DNA of 64,000 nt from NCBI RefSeq assembly GCF_029267515.1, contig NZ_JAJUIS010000005.1:186001-250000 (forward strand). The letters are read 5' to 3'. This DNA is from Seleniivibrio woodruffii. Its GTDB lineage: Bacteria; Chrysiogenota; Deferribacteres; Deferribacterales; Geovibrionaceae. Of this stretch, positions 18,912-27,248 are shown piece by piece. Below the pieces are notes generated by a model that was not told where the DNA came from, ran no database searches, and saw only the letters and a list, made by a program, of their open reading frames with translations. The translations under genes and the position numbers were made by a program. Position 1 is the stretch's first letter; the number at the start of each line of letters is the position of its first letter.

Positions 18912-18932
18912 CGTAACTCCGCAGTCATGATA

Positions 18933-19796
18933 TCAGAGAGCACTTTTCATGGGAATTGACCCATCCTGAAACGCACATGGATTATTCCTGAACAGTTCAC
19001 GCAATCCGCTGGGAGAAACGCCCGTGCGCTTTCTGAAAATCCTGCTGAAATAAAGCTGATCGGGATAGCCGACACTTTTTGCGACACCGCCTATGGCGCC
19101 GTCGGTGGTTATCAGAAGCTCTTTCGCCCTGTTCAGGCGGTATTCGGTGATATAATCAGCGGGTCCCATGCCGGAAAATTTGGTAAAAACGTAAAAGAGT
19201 CTGTTCTCGTTCACATCGTTCAGTTCCGCCAGCTTCCGCACGCTGAGAACGTCCATATAATGTTCGTGGATATAGGATGAAACACACTCGAAAAGCCCCA
19301 GAGAACCGTCGCTCTGGCGGTTGTTTGCACAGACGAAAACCTCTTCAAGCACACAGCGGAAAAGCATTTCCGTGCGGAATACCGAAATAGCTCCCGGCTG
19401 GTTATAGGTACGCCATAAACGCCAGAGAAGGTCTGTCAGCCGCGGGCTCTGACCTGTCACCAGTTCAAAATCCCTATTCGAAGGCGCGGGTTCCTTATGT
19501 TTTTTCCCTTCGGTTTCATAGAAAACGGAGATATACTCCCACTTTTCATTGCCGAGCACTCTCTTTTCAAGATACATATCCGGTCCGCCGTGTATGACGT
19601 TCCCCTGACGCACAATGTAGGGTGTGCCGTTGAATCTGAACTGAGCCTTTCCAGACAAGGGGAACAGAAATCCAGGTACGGGAGCGGTCATCTGACTATG
19701 CACCGTGTTCGGCTTTATAGTGTAATGGTGCACGCCCACGACCTTAAAAGACAACCCAGCGTAATATCTTATCAGTGAATTAAGCTCTATCTCCAT
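18933..19796 (-). CDS. AraC-family transcriptional regulator
   Basis: A 287-residue regulator with an N-terminal cupin-like ligand-binding domain (about 30-110) and a C-terminal AraC double helix-turn-helix (about 180-280; LSVRKLAELNDVNENRLFYVF and GGVAKSVGYPDQLYFSRIFRK). Such regulators often control siderophore genes and sense the siderophore itself. I placed the start at ATG 19796: the longer frame from a TTG at 19856 runs through a terminator hairpin. It sits 21 bases upstream of the importer operon in the same direction. Confidence 0.85.
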   Translation of the reverse strand: MEIELNSLIRYYAGLSFKVVGVHHYTIKPNTVHSQMTAPVPGFLFPLSGKAQFRFNGTPYIVRQGNVIHGGPDMYLEKRVLGNEKWEYISVFYETEGKKHKEPAPSNRDFELVTGQSPRLTDLLWRLWRTYNQPGAISVFRTEMLFRCVLEEVFVCANNRQSDGSLGLFECVSSYIHEHYMDVLSVRKLAELNDVNENRLFYVFTKFSGMGPADYITEYRLNRAKELLITTDGAIGGVAKSVGYPDQLYFSRIFRKRTGVSPSGLRELFRNNPCAFQDGSIPMKSAL

Positions 19797-19821
19797 TTTA
19801 CCGTCCGCGGCATCCTCGTTA

Positions 19822-19877
19822 TAAAAAAAGTCCCGGCGTCCCGACGCAGCGGACAAACCGCCGCGCCCGAGGACGCC
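19822..19877 (-). terminator. Rho-independent terminator after the TonB-dependent receptor gene
   Basis: Read leftwards, GGCGTCC (19877-19871) pairs with GGACGCC (19841-19835), with further pairing inside, and a run of seven T (A at 19823-19829) follows. It lies 60 bases beyond the receptor stop codon, separating that gene from the AraC gene. Confidence 0.7.
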
Positions 19878-19936
19878 AAACTTACCTACAGGGGATACCT
19901 TTTATTTTCAGCCTCTTACGGCTGTATTTTCTTTTA

Positions 19937-21994
19937 TCAGAATCTGACGGTCATATCCGCCGCAACCCTGAGCCCCTCATCCACCATCCAGTTGCCGTCC
20001 AGACCTCCCGTACGGGTGCGGTTGTCGATGGCTACCTTTTTGTCGGTGATGTTCAGTACGGACATTTTAAATGTCACATATTTATTAAGGTCATAAGCGC
20101 CGCCTATGTCATATGTGGCTGTTCCGGGGCGTGTCCTGCTGCTCATCGCATAGTTTCTGAACCCAGACCAGTATTGCTTGCTGACGACGTTTGCACGGGC
20201 AAACAGGCTGAGAGGCTTAACTGGCTGCCAGTCCAGTTTTGCGTTGAACATGTGTTCCGGAGTCTTGTCCAGAGGCTTGCCGTCAAGAGAACTGCCGTCG
20301 AATGCGGGTTCACCGCCTTTGCGCTCGGAATCCGTATATGTGTAGTTTGAGGTCAGTTTGAGTTTCTTTGTGAGAGGTGCCGCGAAAGAAACCTCCGCAC
20401 CTCTGATGGTCACCTCGTCAATGTTGTCGTATTCGTAGATATAGTTGTTGTATTGGTCTTTTTCACCTGTGGCATAGCTGGATACCTTGTCTTTGATGTC
20501 GTTGTTGAAAACTGTGAAGCCGAAACTTATCCCGCCCGATTTGTCGTATCTTATGCCTATCTCTTCCGTAAGGCTTGTTTCAGGATCCAGATCGGAACTG
20601 CCGCAAAGCACTCCGGGAGACAACGCTGTGCCGTTGCCTGTGGTCATGCAATAGCCGTCGGTTGTCTGGCGGAGGGTAGGCGCTTTGAATCCGGCAGCAA
20701 CGCCGCCTCTGAGCGTCCAGTCTTTCGCCATTTTATAAACTGCGTAAAGTCTAGGCGTAAAATGGTCGCCGTATCTCTCGTCGTCGTCCATACGCAGACC
20801 CGCTGTCAGCGACAGGTTATCCGTTATAAAATACTCGTCCTCAAGGTACAGGGCATATGCGTCGTTATCCGCTTTGTCAGTGTTTACAGGATAGTTGGCA
20901 AGCGCCGCCTCTTCGCTGATACCTGTGAGTTCTGATTTTATGACCTGCCCGCCGAGGCGCAACGTATTGTTCGCAAAGTTGTACGCCATTCCGGCATCCA
21001 GTACGGTGTTTGTAAGCTCCTGTTTCGATGTGCTCTCAACTCCGCCTGTCCACTTTCTCTGCTCGGCAATCTCCTGGCTGAGGGCAAGGTTTGTAGTCGC
21101 TTTGCCGTATCTGCCGTCGTGTGTAACAGACCAGTGATCACGCGTATGCCTCGTTTCGAGGTCGGCGGCGTTATCGGCAAGGGTTTTGCCGGAGTTCTGT
21201 GTGTACGTCAGCTTTTCGTTGCCTGCCTCAATATTTATATCGTTGCTGCTGTTTGGGGTGATGGATATTTTTCCGGTTAGGTTCTGCTCCTCTTTCCCGT
21301 AGCTTCCGCTTGCATAGGAGTTGGCGTAATATATGTCGTCCTCCATTCTGCTAGCGAGATCGCCGTAGAGCTGTAACCCGACCTTATTTTTAACGACGGG
21401 ACCGCCTACCCAGAACTGCCTGCTGACAGTCTGTCCGTATTCCCCGTCCTTATGCTGAATAGTTCCTAAGGTAAAAGAGCCGTGCCATTCGTCAGGCACT
21501 TTCTTTGTGATGATGTTGATAACGCCGCCCATAGCGTCCGAACCGTAGACAGAGGACATGGGACCTCTGACTATCTCTATCCTCTCAATGGCGTCAAGGG
21601 GCGGTATCATGTTCGCCTGAACACCCGATGTACCTCTGTTCATGGTTTCTCTGCTATTCTGACGTTTCCCGTCAACCATGATAAGGGTGTATTCGCCCGG
21701 CATCCCGCGCAGAACTATGTCCGTTTCGCTCGCCATCCATCCTGTGATGCTCACGCCTTCCACGGTTTTCAGCAGATCTGTGATGGTCGCCGCGGGCATT
21801 TTGGCTATCTCTTCCTTGGTTATGATACTGATACTTGCGGGTGCATCCGCAATGTACTGTTCAAAACCGGTCGCCGTAACAACAACAGGTTTTATCTCCT
21901 GTGCCTCTTCCTCCGCTTTAGCCGTAAGCGGAGAAAGAATCATTGAAACCGCAAGCACGAATCCTCCGGTTTTAAATAAACGCCTCTGCTTCAT
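19937..21994 (-). CDS. TonB-dependent outer-membrane receptor (siderophore or metal-chelate type)
   Basis: A 685-residue receptor: signal peptide (1-26, ending LTAKA), TonB box region EIKPVVVTATGFE, plug domain (about 40-160, with SISIITKEEIAKMPAATITDLL and RIEIVRGPMSSVYGSDAMGGVINIITKK) and a 22-strand barrel ending in Phe. ATG 21994 follows GGAGG five bases upstream; a longer open frame to 22210 crosses the Fur box and is not coding. It stands before the AraC and importer-reductase genes and probably brings the same substrate across the outer membrane. The plug resembles colicin I/catecholate receptors. Confidence 0.9.
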   Translation of the reverse strand: MKQRRLFKTGGFVLAVSMILSPLTAKAEEEAQEIKPVVVTATGFEQYIADAPASISIITKEEIAKMPAATITDLLKTVEGVSITGWMASETDIVLRGMPGEYTLIMVDGKRQNSRETMNRGTSGVQANMIPPLDAIERIEIVRGPMSSVYGSDAMGGVINIITKKVPDEWHGSFTLGTIQHKDGEYGQTVSRQFWVGGPVVKNKVGLQLYGDLASRMEDDIYYANSYASGSYGKEEQNLTGKISITPNSSNDINIEAGNEKLTYTQNSGKTLADNAADLETRHTRDHWSVTHDGRYGKATTNLALSQEIAEQRKWTGGVESTSKQELTNTVLDAGMAYNFANNTLRLGGQVIKSELTGISEEAALANYPVNTDKADNDAYALYLEDEYFITDNLSLTAGLRMDDDERYGDHFTPRLYAVYKMAKDWTLRGGVAAGFKAPTLRQTTDGYCMTTGNGTALSPGVLCGSSDLDPETSLTEEIGIRYDKSGGISFGFTVFNNDIKDKVSSYATGEKDQYNNYIYEYDNIDEVTIRGAEVSFAAPLTKKLKLTSNYTYTDSERKGGEPAFDGSSLDGKPLDKTPEHMFNAKLDWQPVKPLSLFARANVVSKQYWSGFRNYAMSSRTRPGTATYDIGGAYDLNKYVTFKMSVLNITDKKVAIDNRTRTGGLDGNWMVDEGLRVAADMTVRF

Positions 21995-22051
21995 CTTTCC
22001 TCCAGTTTTTTCACCATTGCGCCGCATGTCGCATATCACGACCCGTTGCAT

Positions 22052-22070
22052 GGTATTGAAAATCATTATC
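22052..22070. promoter_or_regulatory. Fur box upstream of the TonB-dependent receptor gene
   Basis: GGTATTGAAAATCATTATC matches the 19-bp Fur consensus at 16 of 19 positions. It lies 58 bases upstream of the receptor start, so iron limitation should induce the receptor. The remainder of 22100-22280 holds no gene I can support. Confidence 0.75.
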
Positions 22071-22285
22071 AACGTCGCAGAGTATACCAAAACGCTGCAC
22101 AGATTGGAATAGCCCCATCCTGAATGAAATATAGACAGTTCCTGAATTATATTTTGCCTGCGATTTTTGAACGGATACCGGACATAAAAGATATTGAGTA
22201 TTAATATCATTATGCTGCTATGGATTTGTTATCAACGAAATCAGCCGTTGTCAACTGTTTTCAGAAATTCAGAAGACGAGCATAA

Positions 22286-22330
22286 AAGAAAACAGCGCAC
22301 CGGACTGACCGTTGCCCGATGCGCCGTACA
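22286..22330 (-). terminator. Probable terminator of the Lol-like / beta-barrel operon
   Basis: Read leftwards, GCGCATCGG pairs with CCGGTGCGC (nine pairs, one G-T) and is followed by TGTTTTCTTTT. It lies about 255 bases beyond the stop of the beta-barrel gene at 22584. The distance leaves room for a long 3' region or for a separate short transcript. Confidence 0.55.
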
Positions 22331-22351
22331 TAAACCAAAAGGAGGCTGGTT

Positions 22352-22730
22352 TATGGGTATAAGACAAAGCTCCGCCAAAATAATTCATGAAGTTCCTATG
22401 GAAATTAAACACAATAATTGTGATAAGTTTCAAATAGTTGCTGATTCTGAAAAATCCGGTTCTCCCTCCGGAATATCAGCTTTGGGTACGCGTCTGAAAA
22501 GATCTCAGCAGGATCTGCGCATTAAGCAGAAAGGCAGAAAAACACTCAGCTTATCAATTTTTATCAATACAGCCAGCTCAGTTTCAGAAATAGTATTTAA
22601 TTTTTATCTCCGCTCTTTTATCCATGGGTTTTTCCCCGAATTCCGTGTTGTTTCCTCCCGAAAGCACATAAGCCTTCAGCTTCAGCTCCAGGTTTGTAAA
22701 TCCTGTATATACCGCTTCAGGAGAAAATGA
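22352..22730 (+). CDS. Possible small protein gene with strong ribosome site (unrecognised)
   Basis: An open frame of 126 codons beginning MGIRQSSAKIIHEVPMEIK. The start has AAGGAGG seven bases upstream, and the start and ribosome site lie in a short hairpin (CATAAACC ... GGTTTATG, 22332-22358), so translation could be controlled by RNA folding. The last 147 bases overlap the 3' end of the opposite beta-barrel gene. I do not recognise the protein. It may be real only in its first 75 or so codons, or may not be a gene; the ribosome site is the main support. Confidence 0.35.
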
Positions 22731-23819
22731 AAAACTGCCGTCGTCAAGATTCGCAGTCAGCACCACAGCCGGTGTGAAATACAGCACGTCAAAAGGTTCC
22801 CTGACAGAAGTTTTCAGATACAGGTAGTTCGTCATCGGGTTATTGCCGGCATAAGGGGACTTTGCCAGAGAAGATGGATTGGTACTGTTTTCCGCAGCTT
22901 CGTAAAAGATATCCATCTCATCTTCCGTATATCCGGTCGATTTATGGAAATACTCCAGAATATATGTGGCATCGTTCTCTGTGAGATACCTCAGCCCCAA
23001 AAGCCAGTTATCCATACAGACAGTCTCATTTCCTCCAAGAGTCATCCTCCTGATATTTTCAGTTCTGCCATATTCTCCGTGAATTTCCAGATTGGTTCGT
23101 ATGTTCCTCGAAAAATCCACTCCGTATCTGCCGTCGGCTGACTCACCGCCAGTAAACATAAGGTCTATGTCGGTATCAAACAGCAGCATATAAAACTTTC
23201 CGGCATAATTCGCCCCGTCTTTCCTGCCAAGAGACCGGTTCATATCATCATTTACGTAATAGAGTGCCTGTATGTAAGAAATATTTTTCAACGCACCGGA
23301 ATAACTTCGGGTAAATTCCGCAGAGGCAATCTGATAGCCCTCCTGCGCATCCTCAGGAGAATCTATATTTTTCGGTCTGTCAAGAAAACCGGCAGGATTA
23401 TAAGCATAGCCCTTGCCCCATTTCATTGTCATTTTTCCGAGGCTGAACCTGAAATCATCCCCAAAATAGCCGATATACTGCTCCATAAATAAAAAGTCGG
23501 TCTCAGTCTCTTCGTCAGGAGACCGCAGATAAACAGTTGATGTTTTCACCGTGTATTTAAGACTTCCGGTTTCATAACCTCCGTTCAGCCTGAAATCTGT
23601 TTTATAATCATAACTTTCCGGTTTTTCCTGATATTTCAGATTATACATGGCAGAATCTTTGTCAAAGCTGTAGATGTTTGAAGAAAACTCAACACTTCCG
23701 TCGAAAGAATACGGTTTTTTCTCTATCTCACTTATATCAAAATCATATTCCCCACCGAAAAGAGCAGGTGCGAAGAAAAGGCAGAGCAGAAACACCCCGC
23801 CTTTCAGATATTTTTTCAT
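22584..23819 (-). CDS. Outer-membrane beta-barrel protein of the Lol-like ABC operon
   Basis: A 411-residue protein with a signal peptide (about 1-21, FAPALFG) and a long series of alternating beta strands ending in YYF, as in outer-membrane barrels. Family not named with certainty; it resembles the barrels encoded beside LolA-like and FtsX-type genes. Markers: FRFSLGKMTMKWGKGYAYNP and NWLLGLRYLTENDATYILEY. Its ATG lies directly after the LolA-like stop (one operon). It may receive or place material that the ABC transporter and LolA-like carrier deliver. Confidence 0.75.
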   Translation of the reverse strand: MKKYLKGGVFLLCLFFAPALFGGEYDFDISEIEKKPYSFDGSVEFSSNIYSFDKDSAMYNLKYQEKPESYDYKTDFRLNGGYETGSLKYTVKTSTVYLRSPDEETETDFLFMEQYIGYFGDDFRFSLGKMTMKWGKGYAYNPAGFLDRPKNIDSPEDAQEGYQIASAEFTRSYSGALKNISYIQALYYVNDDMNRSLGRKDGANYAGKFYMLLFDTDIDLMFTGGESADGRYGVDFSRNIRTNLEIHGEYGRTENIRRMTLGGNETVCMDNWLLGLRYLTENDATYILEYFHKSTGYTEDEMDIFYEAAENSTNPSSLAKSPYAGNNPMTNYLYLKTSVREPFDVLYFTPAVVLTANLDDGSFSFSPEAVYTGFTNLELKLKAYVLSGGNNTEFGEKPMDKRAEIKIKYYF

Positions 23820-24542
23820 TTATCTAAGCTCAGACATATTTGACATATACCCCATGGTAAAAACCTCATCCTTAAAATCGCGCTTTTTGATTTTAGCAAA
23901 AATCATCACAGACTTATAACCTTTGTAAAGCGGGGAATCGGTTTCTATGACCGACGGGCGGACTATGCCTCCGCCGAAATCTTTTATCTCTTTGAAATAG
24001 AGTGTCTTAATAAGCATTCCGCCCTGAGTCATACACTCTATTTTTTCCGGAAGTTTTTTCGCCTTATCCGCTGTGATTACGAGGCGATCATAAGCGACTG
24101 TTCCGGTTTTTGCTTTCAGTTTAAGGATATACTCATTCGCTGTCACCTCTGTTCCGGTCACATAATATTCCGCGGCATAATCAAGCTGTAGGATATCCGA
24201 GTTGTTAAAAACTCCGCCGACAACTGACTGAAGGCTGGTTATGCGTATTGGCTTGCCCACATTCGGAATATACAGCCACATATTTTCACCGAGTCTCAGG
24301 GTACTTCTCCCGTTTTCACTTGCCGGGGCAAGAAACAGCGAGGCAACCTTGTCCAGACCCTTTTTAACCGTGAACATTGTAAATTCTTTTTTTGCTCCGG
24401 AAGGCTCGATATTAATGAGCTTCCGGTAGGACTCATAGCTTTCCGGGCTGAGGTTTCTGTCTATCTCTTTAAGGAGAGCCGTTCCGTCCGCAGCGAAAAC
24501 AGCAGCCGGGAGAAAAAGCAAAATAGCTATAAATCTGAACAT
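23820..24542 (-). CDS. LolA-like outer membrane lipoprotein-sorting protein
   Basis: A 240-residue periplasmic protein with signal peptide (1-17, PAAVFA). The body is the LolA-like half-barrel type annotated as outer membrane lipoprotein-sorting protein, with GENMWLYIPNVGKPIRIT and the ending FAKIKKRDFKDEVFTMGYM. Such proteins are often encoded with FtsX-type ABC permeases or RND pumps and a barrel protein, and are thought to carry lipid or lipoprotein across the periplasm. True LolA is usually about 200 residues and encoded alone, so this is a paralogue. Confidence 0.78.
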   Translation of the reverse strand: MFRFIAILLFLPAAVFAADGTALLKEIDRNLSPESYESYRKLINIEPSGAKKEFTMFTVKKGLDKVASLFLAPASENGRSTLRLGENMWLYIPNVGKPIRITSLQSVVGGVFNNSDILQLDYAAEYYVTGTEVTANEYILKLKAKTGTVAYDRLVITADKAKKLPEKIECMTQGGMLIKTLYFKEIKDFGGGIVRPSVIETDSPLYKGYKSVMIFAKIKKRDFKDEVFTMGYMSNMSELR

Positions 24543-24548
24543 ACTTAC

Positions 24549-24932
24549 CTACTTTTTCTTTATAAGTGATTTTGCGGCGTTGTCTGCCGTACCTTTAAAC
24601 ACGGCCGGGGAGACACCTTTTGACTTCAGAAACCCTTTGAATCTTTCACCGGGAAAGTTTTCAGCGGCAAAAACCTTTATGCCCTTTTCTTTAAGCATAT
24701 TTATAGCCATAGGTCCTGCCCCCTCTTCGTCTTTATAAGGGTTTGCAACCGTTTCAAGATAGACTCCTTTCTCATCATAGATAATGAAGAACGGGGCTTT
24801 TCCGGGGGTGGCGCTCATTGCTGAAGAAGTCTTGTTTCCGTTGACAGCGGCAGCAAGATAAGGACTGCCTGCGGCAGAAACAACGGAAGCAAAAATAAGG
24901 GAAACAAAAACTAATAATATTTTTTTCATCAC
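24549..24932 (-). CDS. Exported NifX/NafY-like protein (dinitrogenase cofactor-binding domain with signal peptide)
   Basis: A 127-residue protein: signal peptide (about 1-20, VSLIFASVVSA) then a domain of the NifX/NafY/NifB-C-terminal family (PF02579 type), with AAAVNG, KAPFFIIYDEKG, ANPYKDEEGAGPMAINMLKEKG and a final GTADNAAK. Family members in the cytoplasm bind nitrogenase cofactor precursors or Fe-S clusters. Export to the periplasm is unusual. It lies in the ABC-LolA-barrel operon, 10 bases after the permease gene and 7 before the LolA-like gene. Role unknown; binding of a metal cluster or small ligand in the periplasm is possible. Confidence 0.75.
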   Translation of the reverse strand: MMKKILLVFVSLIFASVVSAAGSPYLAAAVNGNKTSSAMSATPGKAPFFIIYDEKGVYLETVANPYKDEEGAGPMAINMLKEKGIKVFAAENFPGERFKGFLKSKGVSPAVFKGTADNAAKSLIKKK

Positions 24933-24941
24933 ACACCTCTT

Positions 24942-26180
24942 TTATATATGTCTCAGTGCATTAACAGGCTCAGTACCGGATGCTTTGATAGCAGGCAGAA
25001 GCGTTGCAAGCAACGCGACTGATATTACTGTCAGAGATATGACGGCAAGCTGTTTGTAGTCTACTGACGCCGACAGGATGATCCCTTTCTGCATACCGAA
25101 ATTAAACGTTATCTTTTTAAGATTTATAAGATATACCGCGGCGATGCTTATGGCTGCACCGAGCCCCGCTCCTATGATACCCATCATAAGACCTTCAGAG
25201 AGAAACAGCAAAAGTATCTTAGAAGGTCTCGTTCCGATTGCCGCCGCTGTACCTATCTCCCTTGTCCTCTCATAAACCGCCATCATCATTACATTAAGAA
25301 CAGAAATAAGAACCACAGCAACAAGAAGTATCTTCACAAACAGGGTCATCATGTCTATCATTCTGGCAATATTATAAAAGGGCGACAGTTTTTCCCATGT
25401 GTGCACGTCGAACATCGGCAATCCCTTTTTATTCAGTTCCTTGGAAAGTCTTTCCGTTAGAGCCGCCTCAAACTCATGCAGTTTATCGAAATCTTTAATC
25501 CTGATAGCAATCTCACTTATCTCCGGTATGTCCATACGGAGTATCTCGGAAGCATCTTCAATATGGACATAACCGTCTCTGCCGCCGGGTCCTGTGGCAC
25601 TCTCCACGATGCCGGAAACCTTGAGCTGTTTGCCGTTCACAGAGCCGTCTTTGTTGCTAGCCACCACAACGACAGTATCGCCGACCTTGACCTTCATAGA
25701 GTTTGCGAACAGTCTGGGAATTATGATTTCTCCCCTTTTAAGGTCTTTTGAACCCTCAAGTATCCTTGCCGGCAGAAGCGGAACAACCTTGTATTCCTTT
25801 TCCGGATCTATGCCGTTCAGCCTGATATTGGATGTTTCAGTGAATGTTGAGAACATCCCGCCGAACTTTATGCGCTCGCTGATAGCCTCCACACCGGAAA
25901 TATCCTTCAGAGCGTTGTCAAACCTGTCCAGTCCCATAAGTTTTATGTTCATATTCTGCGGCAGGGTCTCCACAGCTCCCATATAGCCTTTTCTGTGAAC
26001 CTGAACATGACCTGTCATAGAATCGGTTATCTGTGAAATCATCATGTTTTTAAAAGAACCGGAGATTGAAACGAAAACGGAAACAAAAACAACTCCTATA
26101 ACTATAAGCGAAACAGTTAGAGCTGTTCTTCTGGAATAACGCATAAGATTGCGTGAAGCGATTTTTAATATTCCGAACAT
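24942..26180 (-). CDS. LolE/MacB-like ABC permease (FtsX family)
   Basis: A 412-residue permease with four membrane helices (about 20-42, 280-305, 325-350, 378-400) and a large periplasmic domain between the first two, the MacB/LolCE (type VII) layout. The C-terminal FtsX part has YERTREIGTAAAIGTRPSKILLLFL. These permeases do not move substrate through the membrane but pull it out of the outer leaflet or work mechanically. Its start overlaps the stop of the ATPase gene by one base. Confidence 0.85.
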   Translation of the reverse strand: MFGILKIASRNLMRYSRRTALTVSLIVIGVVFVSVFVSISGSFKNMMISQITDSMTGHVQVHRKGYMGAVETLPQNMNIKLMGLDRFDNALKDISGVEAISERIKFGGMFSTFTETSNIRLNGIDPEKEYKVVPLLPARILEGSKDLKRGEIIIPRLFANSMKVKVGDTVVVVASNKDGSVNGKQLKVSGIVESATGPGGRDGYVHIEDASEILRMDIPEISEIAIRIKDFDKLHEFEAALTERLSKELNKKGLPMFDVHTWEKLSPFYNIARMIDMMTLFVKILLVAVVLISVLNVMMMAVYERTREIGTAAAIGTRPSKILLLFLSEGLMMGIIGAGLGAAISIAAVYLINLKKITFNFGMQKGIILSASVDYKQLAVISLTVISVALLATLLPAIKASGTEPVNALRHI

Positions 26181-26863
26181 TACGCTTCCTCCTTAACAAG
26201 TTTTCCGTCTTCCAGCACAAAAACTTTTTCAGCCTCTTTAACAACCTTGGGGTCGTGAGTTGAAAAAACGAAGGTCGTGCCGAAATTATCGCGCATGGAC
26301 TTCATCAGAGAAATTATTTTCATGGAAGTGTCATGATCAAGATTTGCAGTGGGTTCATCTGCAAGTATCAGAGACGGATTTGTAACCAGAGCTCTGGCAA
26401 CGGCAACACGCTGTTTCTGACCGCCTGAAAGCTGTGACGGGCGCTTGTCCCTGTGCCCGGACATGCCGACAGCATCAAGCATAAGCTCCACCCTCTTTTT
26501 TCTCTCCGCCGCGTTAATGTTCTGTACCATCACCAGAGGATACTCGGTATTTTCATAAACACTGAGCACCGGCATCAGGTTGAAATCCTGAAAGATAAAA
26601 CCTATGTTTTTGCCCCTGAAATCGGCTCTTGCTGAATATTTCAATTTGGATGTGTCTTCACCGCAGACTATTAAGGTGCCGGTTGTGGGCTTGTCCAGAC
26701 ACCCGATAAGATTAAGCAGGGTTGTCTTGCCGCTTCCGGATGGTCCGACAAAACTTATAAAGGATGATTTTTCAAGGCAAAAGCTGACGCCGCTGAGCGC
26801 ATTTACCTCTGTGGAGCCAAGCAGATATGTTTTTGAAATATCCTGCGCAACAACTAATGACAT
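26180..26863 (-). CDS. LolD/MacB-like ABC ATPase
   Basis: A 227-residue ATPase of the LolD/MacB/FtsE group: Walker A GPSGSGKT, Q-loop around FIFQDFNLMPVLSVYEN, signature LSGGQKQRVAVARALV, Walker B LILADEPTANLD and switch His in FVFSTHDPKVV. First gene of the five-gene operon (ATPase, permease, exported NifX-like, LolA-like, barrel). The 264 bases between it and the tRNA-Arg gene hold its promoter region, but I see no firm -35/-10 or operator there. Confidence 0.88.
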   Translation of the reverse strand: MSLVVAQDISKTYLLGSTEVNALSGVSFCLEKSSFISFVGPSGSGKTTLLNLIGCLDKPTTGTLIVCGEDTSKLKYSARADFRGKNIGFIFQDFNLMPVLSVYENTEYPLVMVQNINAAERKKRVELMLDAVGMSGHRDKRPSQLSGGQKQRVAVARALVTNPSLILADEPTANLDHDTSMKIISLMKSMRDNFGTTFVFSTHDPKVVKEAEKVFVLEDGKLVKEEA

Positions 26864-27071
26864 AGCAACCTCCGCTTATTATAAATGCAAATATTATGCC
26901 AACCTGCAAAACCTTAACAAACAATAACTTTCAAAATTTATTATGTGAAAATTTTGCACACCTGATGCAGAAAGTTCGCAGTGAATCTCCACTGAACCGG
27001 TAGACACTTTTTTATATTATAGTTCTTTTCAAACTCAAACGGAGATAAATTCCATTGTTTCAAATTGAAAT

Positions 27072-27107
27072 AAAAAAGGCAGTCAGTGTTTAAGCTGACT
27101 GCCTTTT
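27072..27107. terminator. Two-way terminator below tRNA-Arg
   Basis: GGCAGTCAG (27078-27086) pairs with CTGACTGCC (27095-27103), flanked by A6 on one side and T4 on the other, so it can stop the tRNA-Arg transcript read leftwards. Confidence 0.8.
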
Positions 27108-27127
27108 AAATTGTTGATACTTTAAAG

Positions 27128-27201
27128 CGCGCCTGAAGAGATTCGAACTCCTAACCTTTTGATCCGTAGTCAAATGCTCTATCCAGTTGAGCTACAGGCG
27201 C
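27128..27201 (-). tRNA. tRNA-Arg (anticodon ACG)
   Basis: Reverse-strand cloverleaf of 74 bases: acceptor GCGCCTG pairs with CAGGCGC, D arm AGCTCAACTGGATAGAGC, anticodon stem TTTGA/TCAAA around loop CTACGGA (anticodon ACG), T arm with GTTCGAATC. The CCA end is not encoded. Confidence 0.96.
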
Positions 27202-27248
27202 AGGGAGGGAATATATATAGTATTTAAATAACTTTGTCAACAGCCTAA

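Noticed and set aside
19797-19856. TTG start extending the AraC regulator by 20 residues
   Set aside because: The added stretch is a terminator hairpin with a T tract belonging to the receptor gene.
21995-22210. N-terminal extension of the TonB receptor by 72 residues
   Set aside because: It would place the Fur box inside the gene and move the signal peptide inward. GGAGG marks the ATG at 21994.
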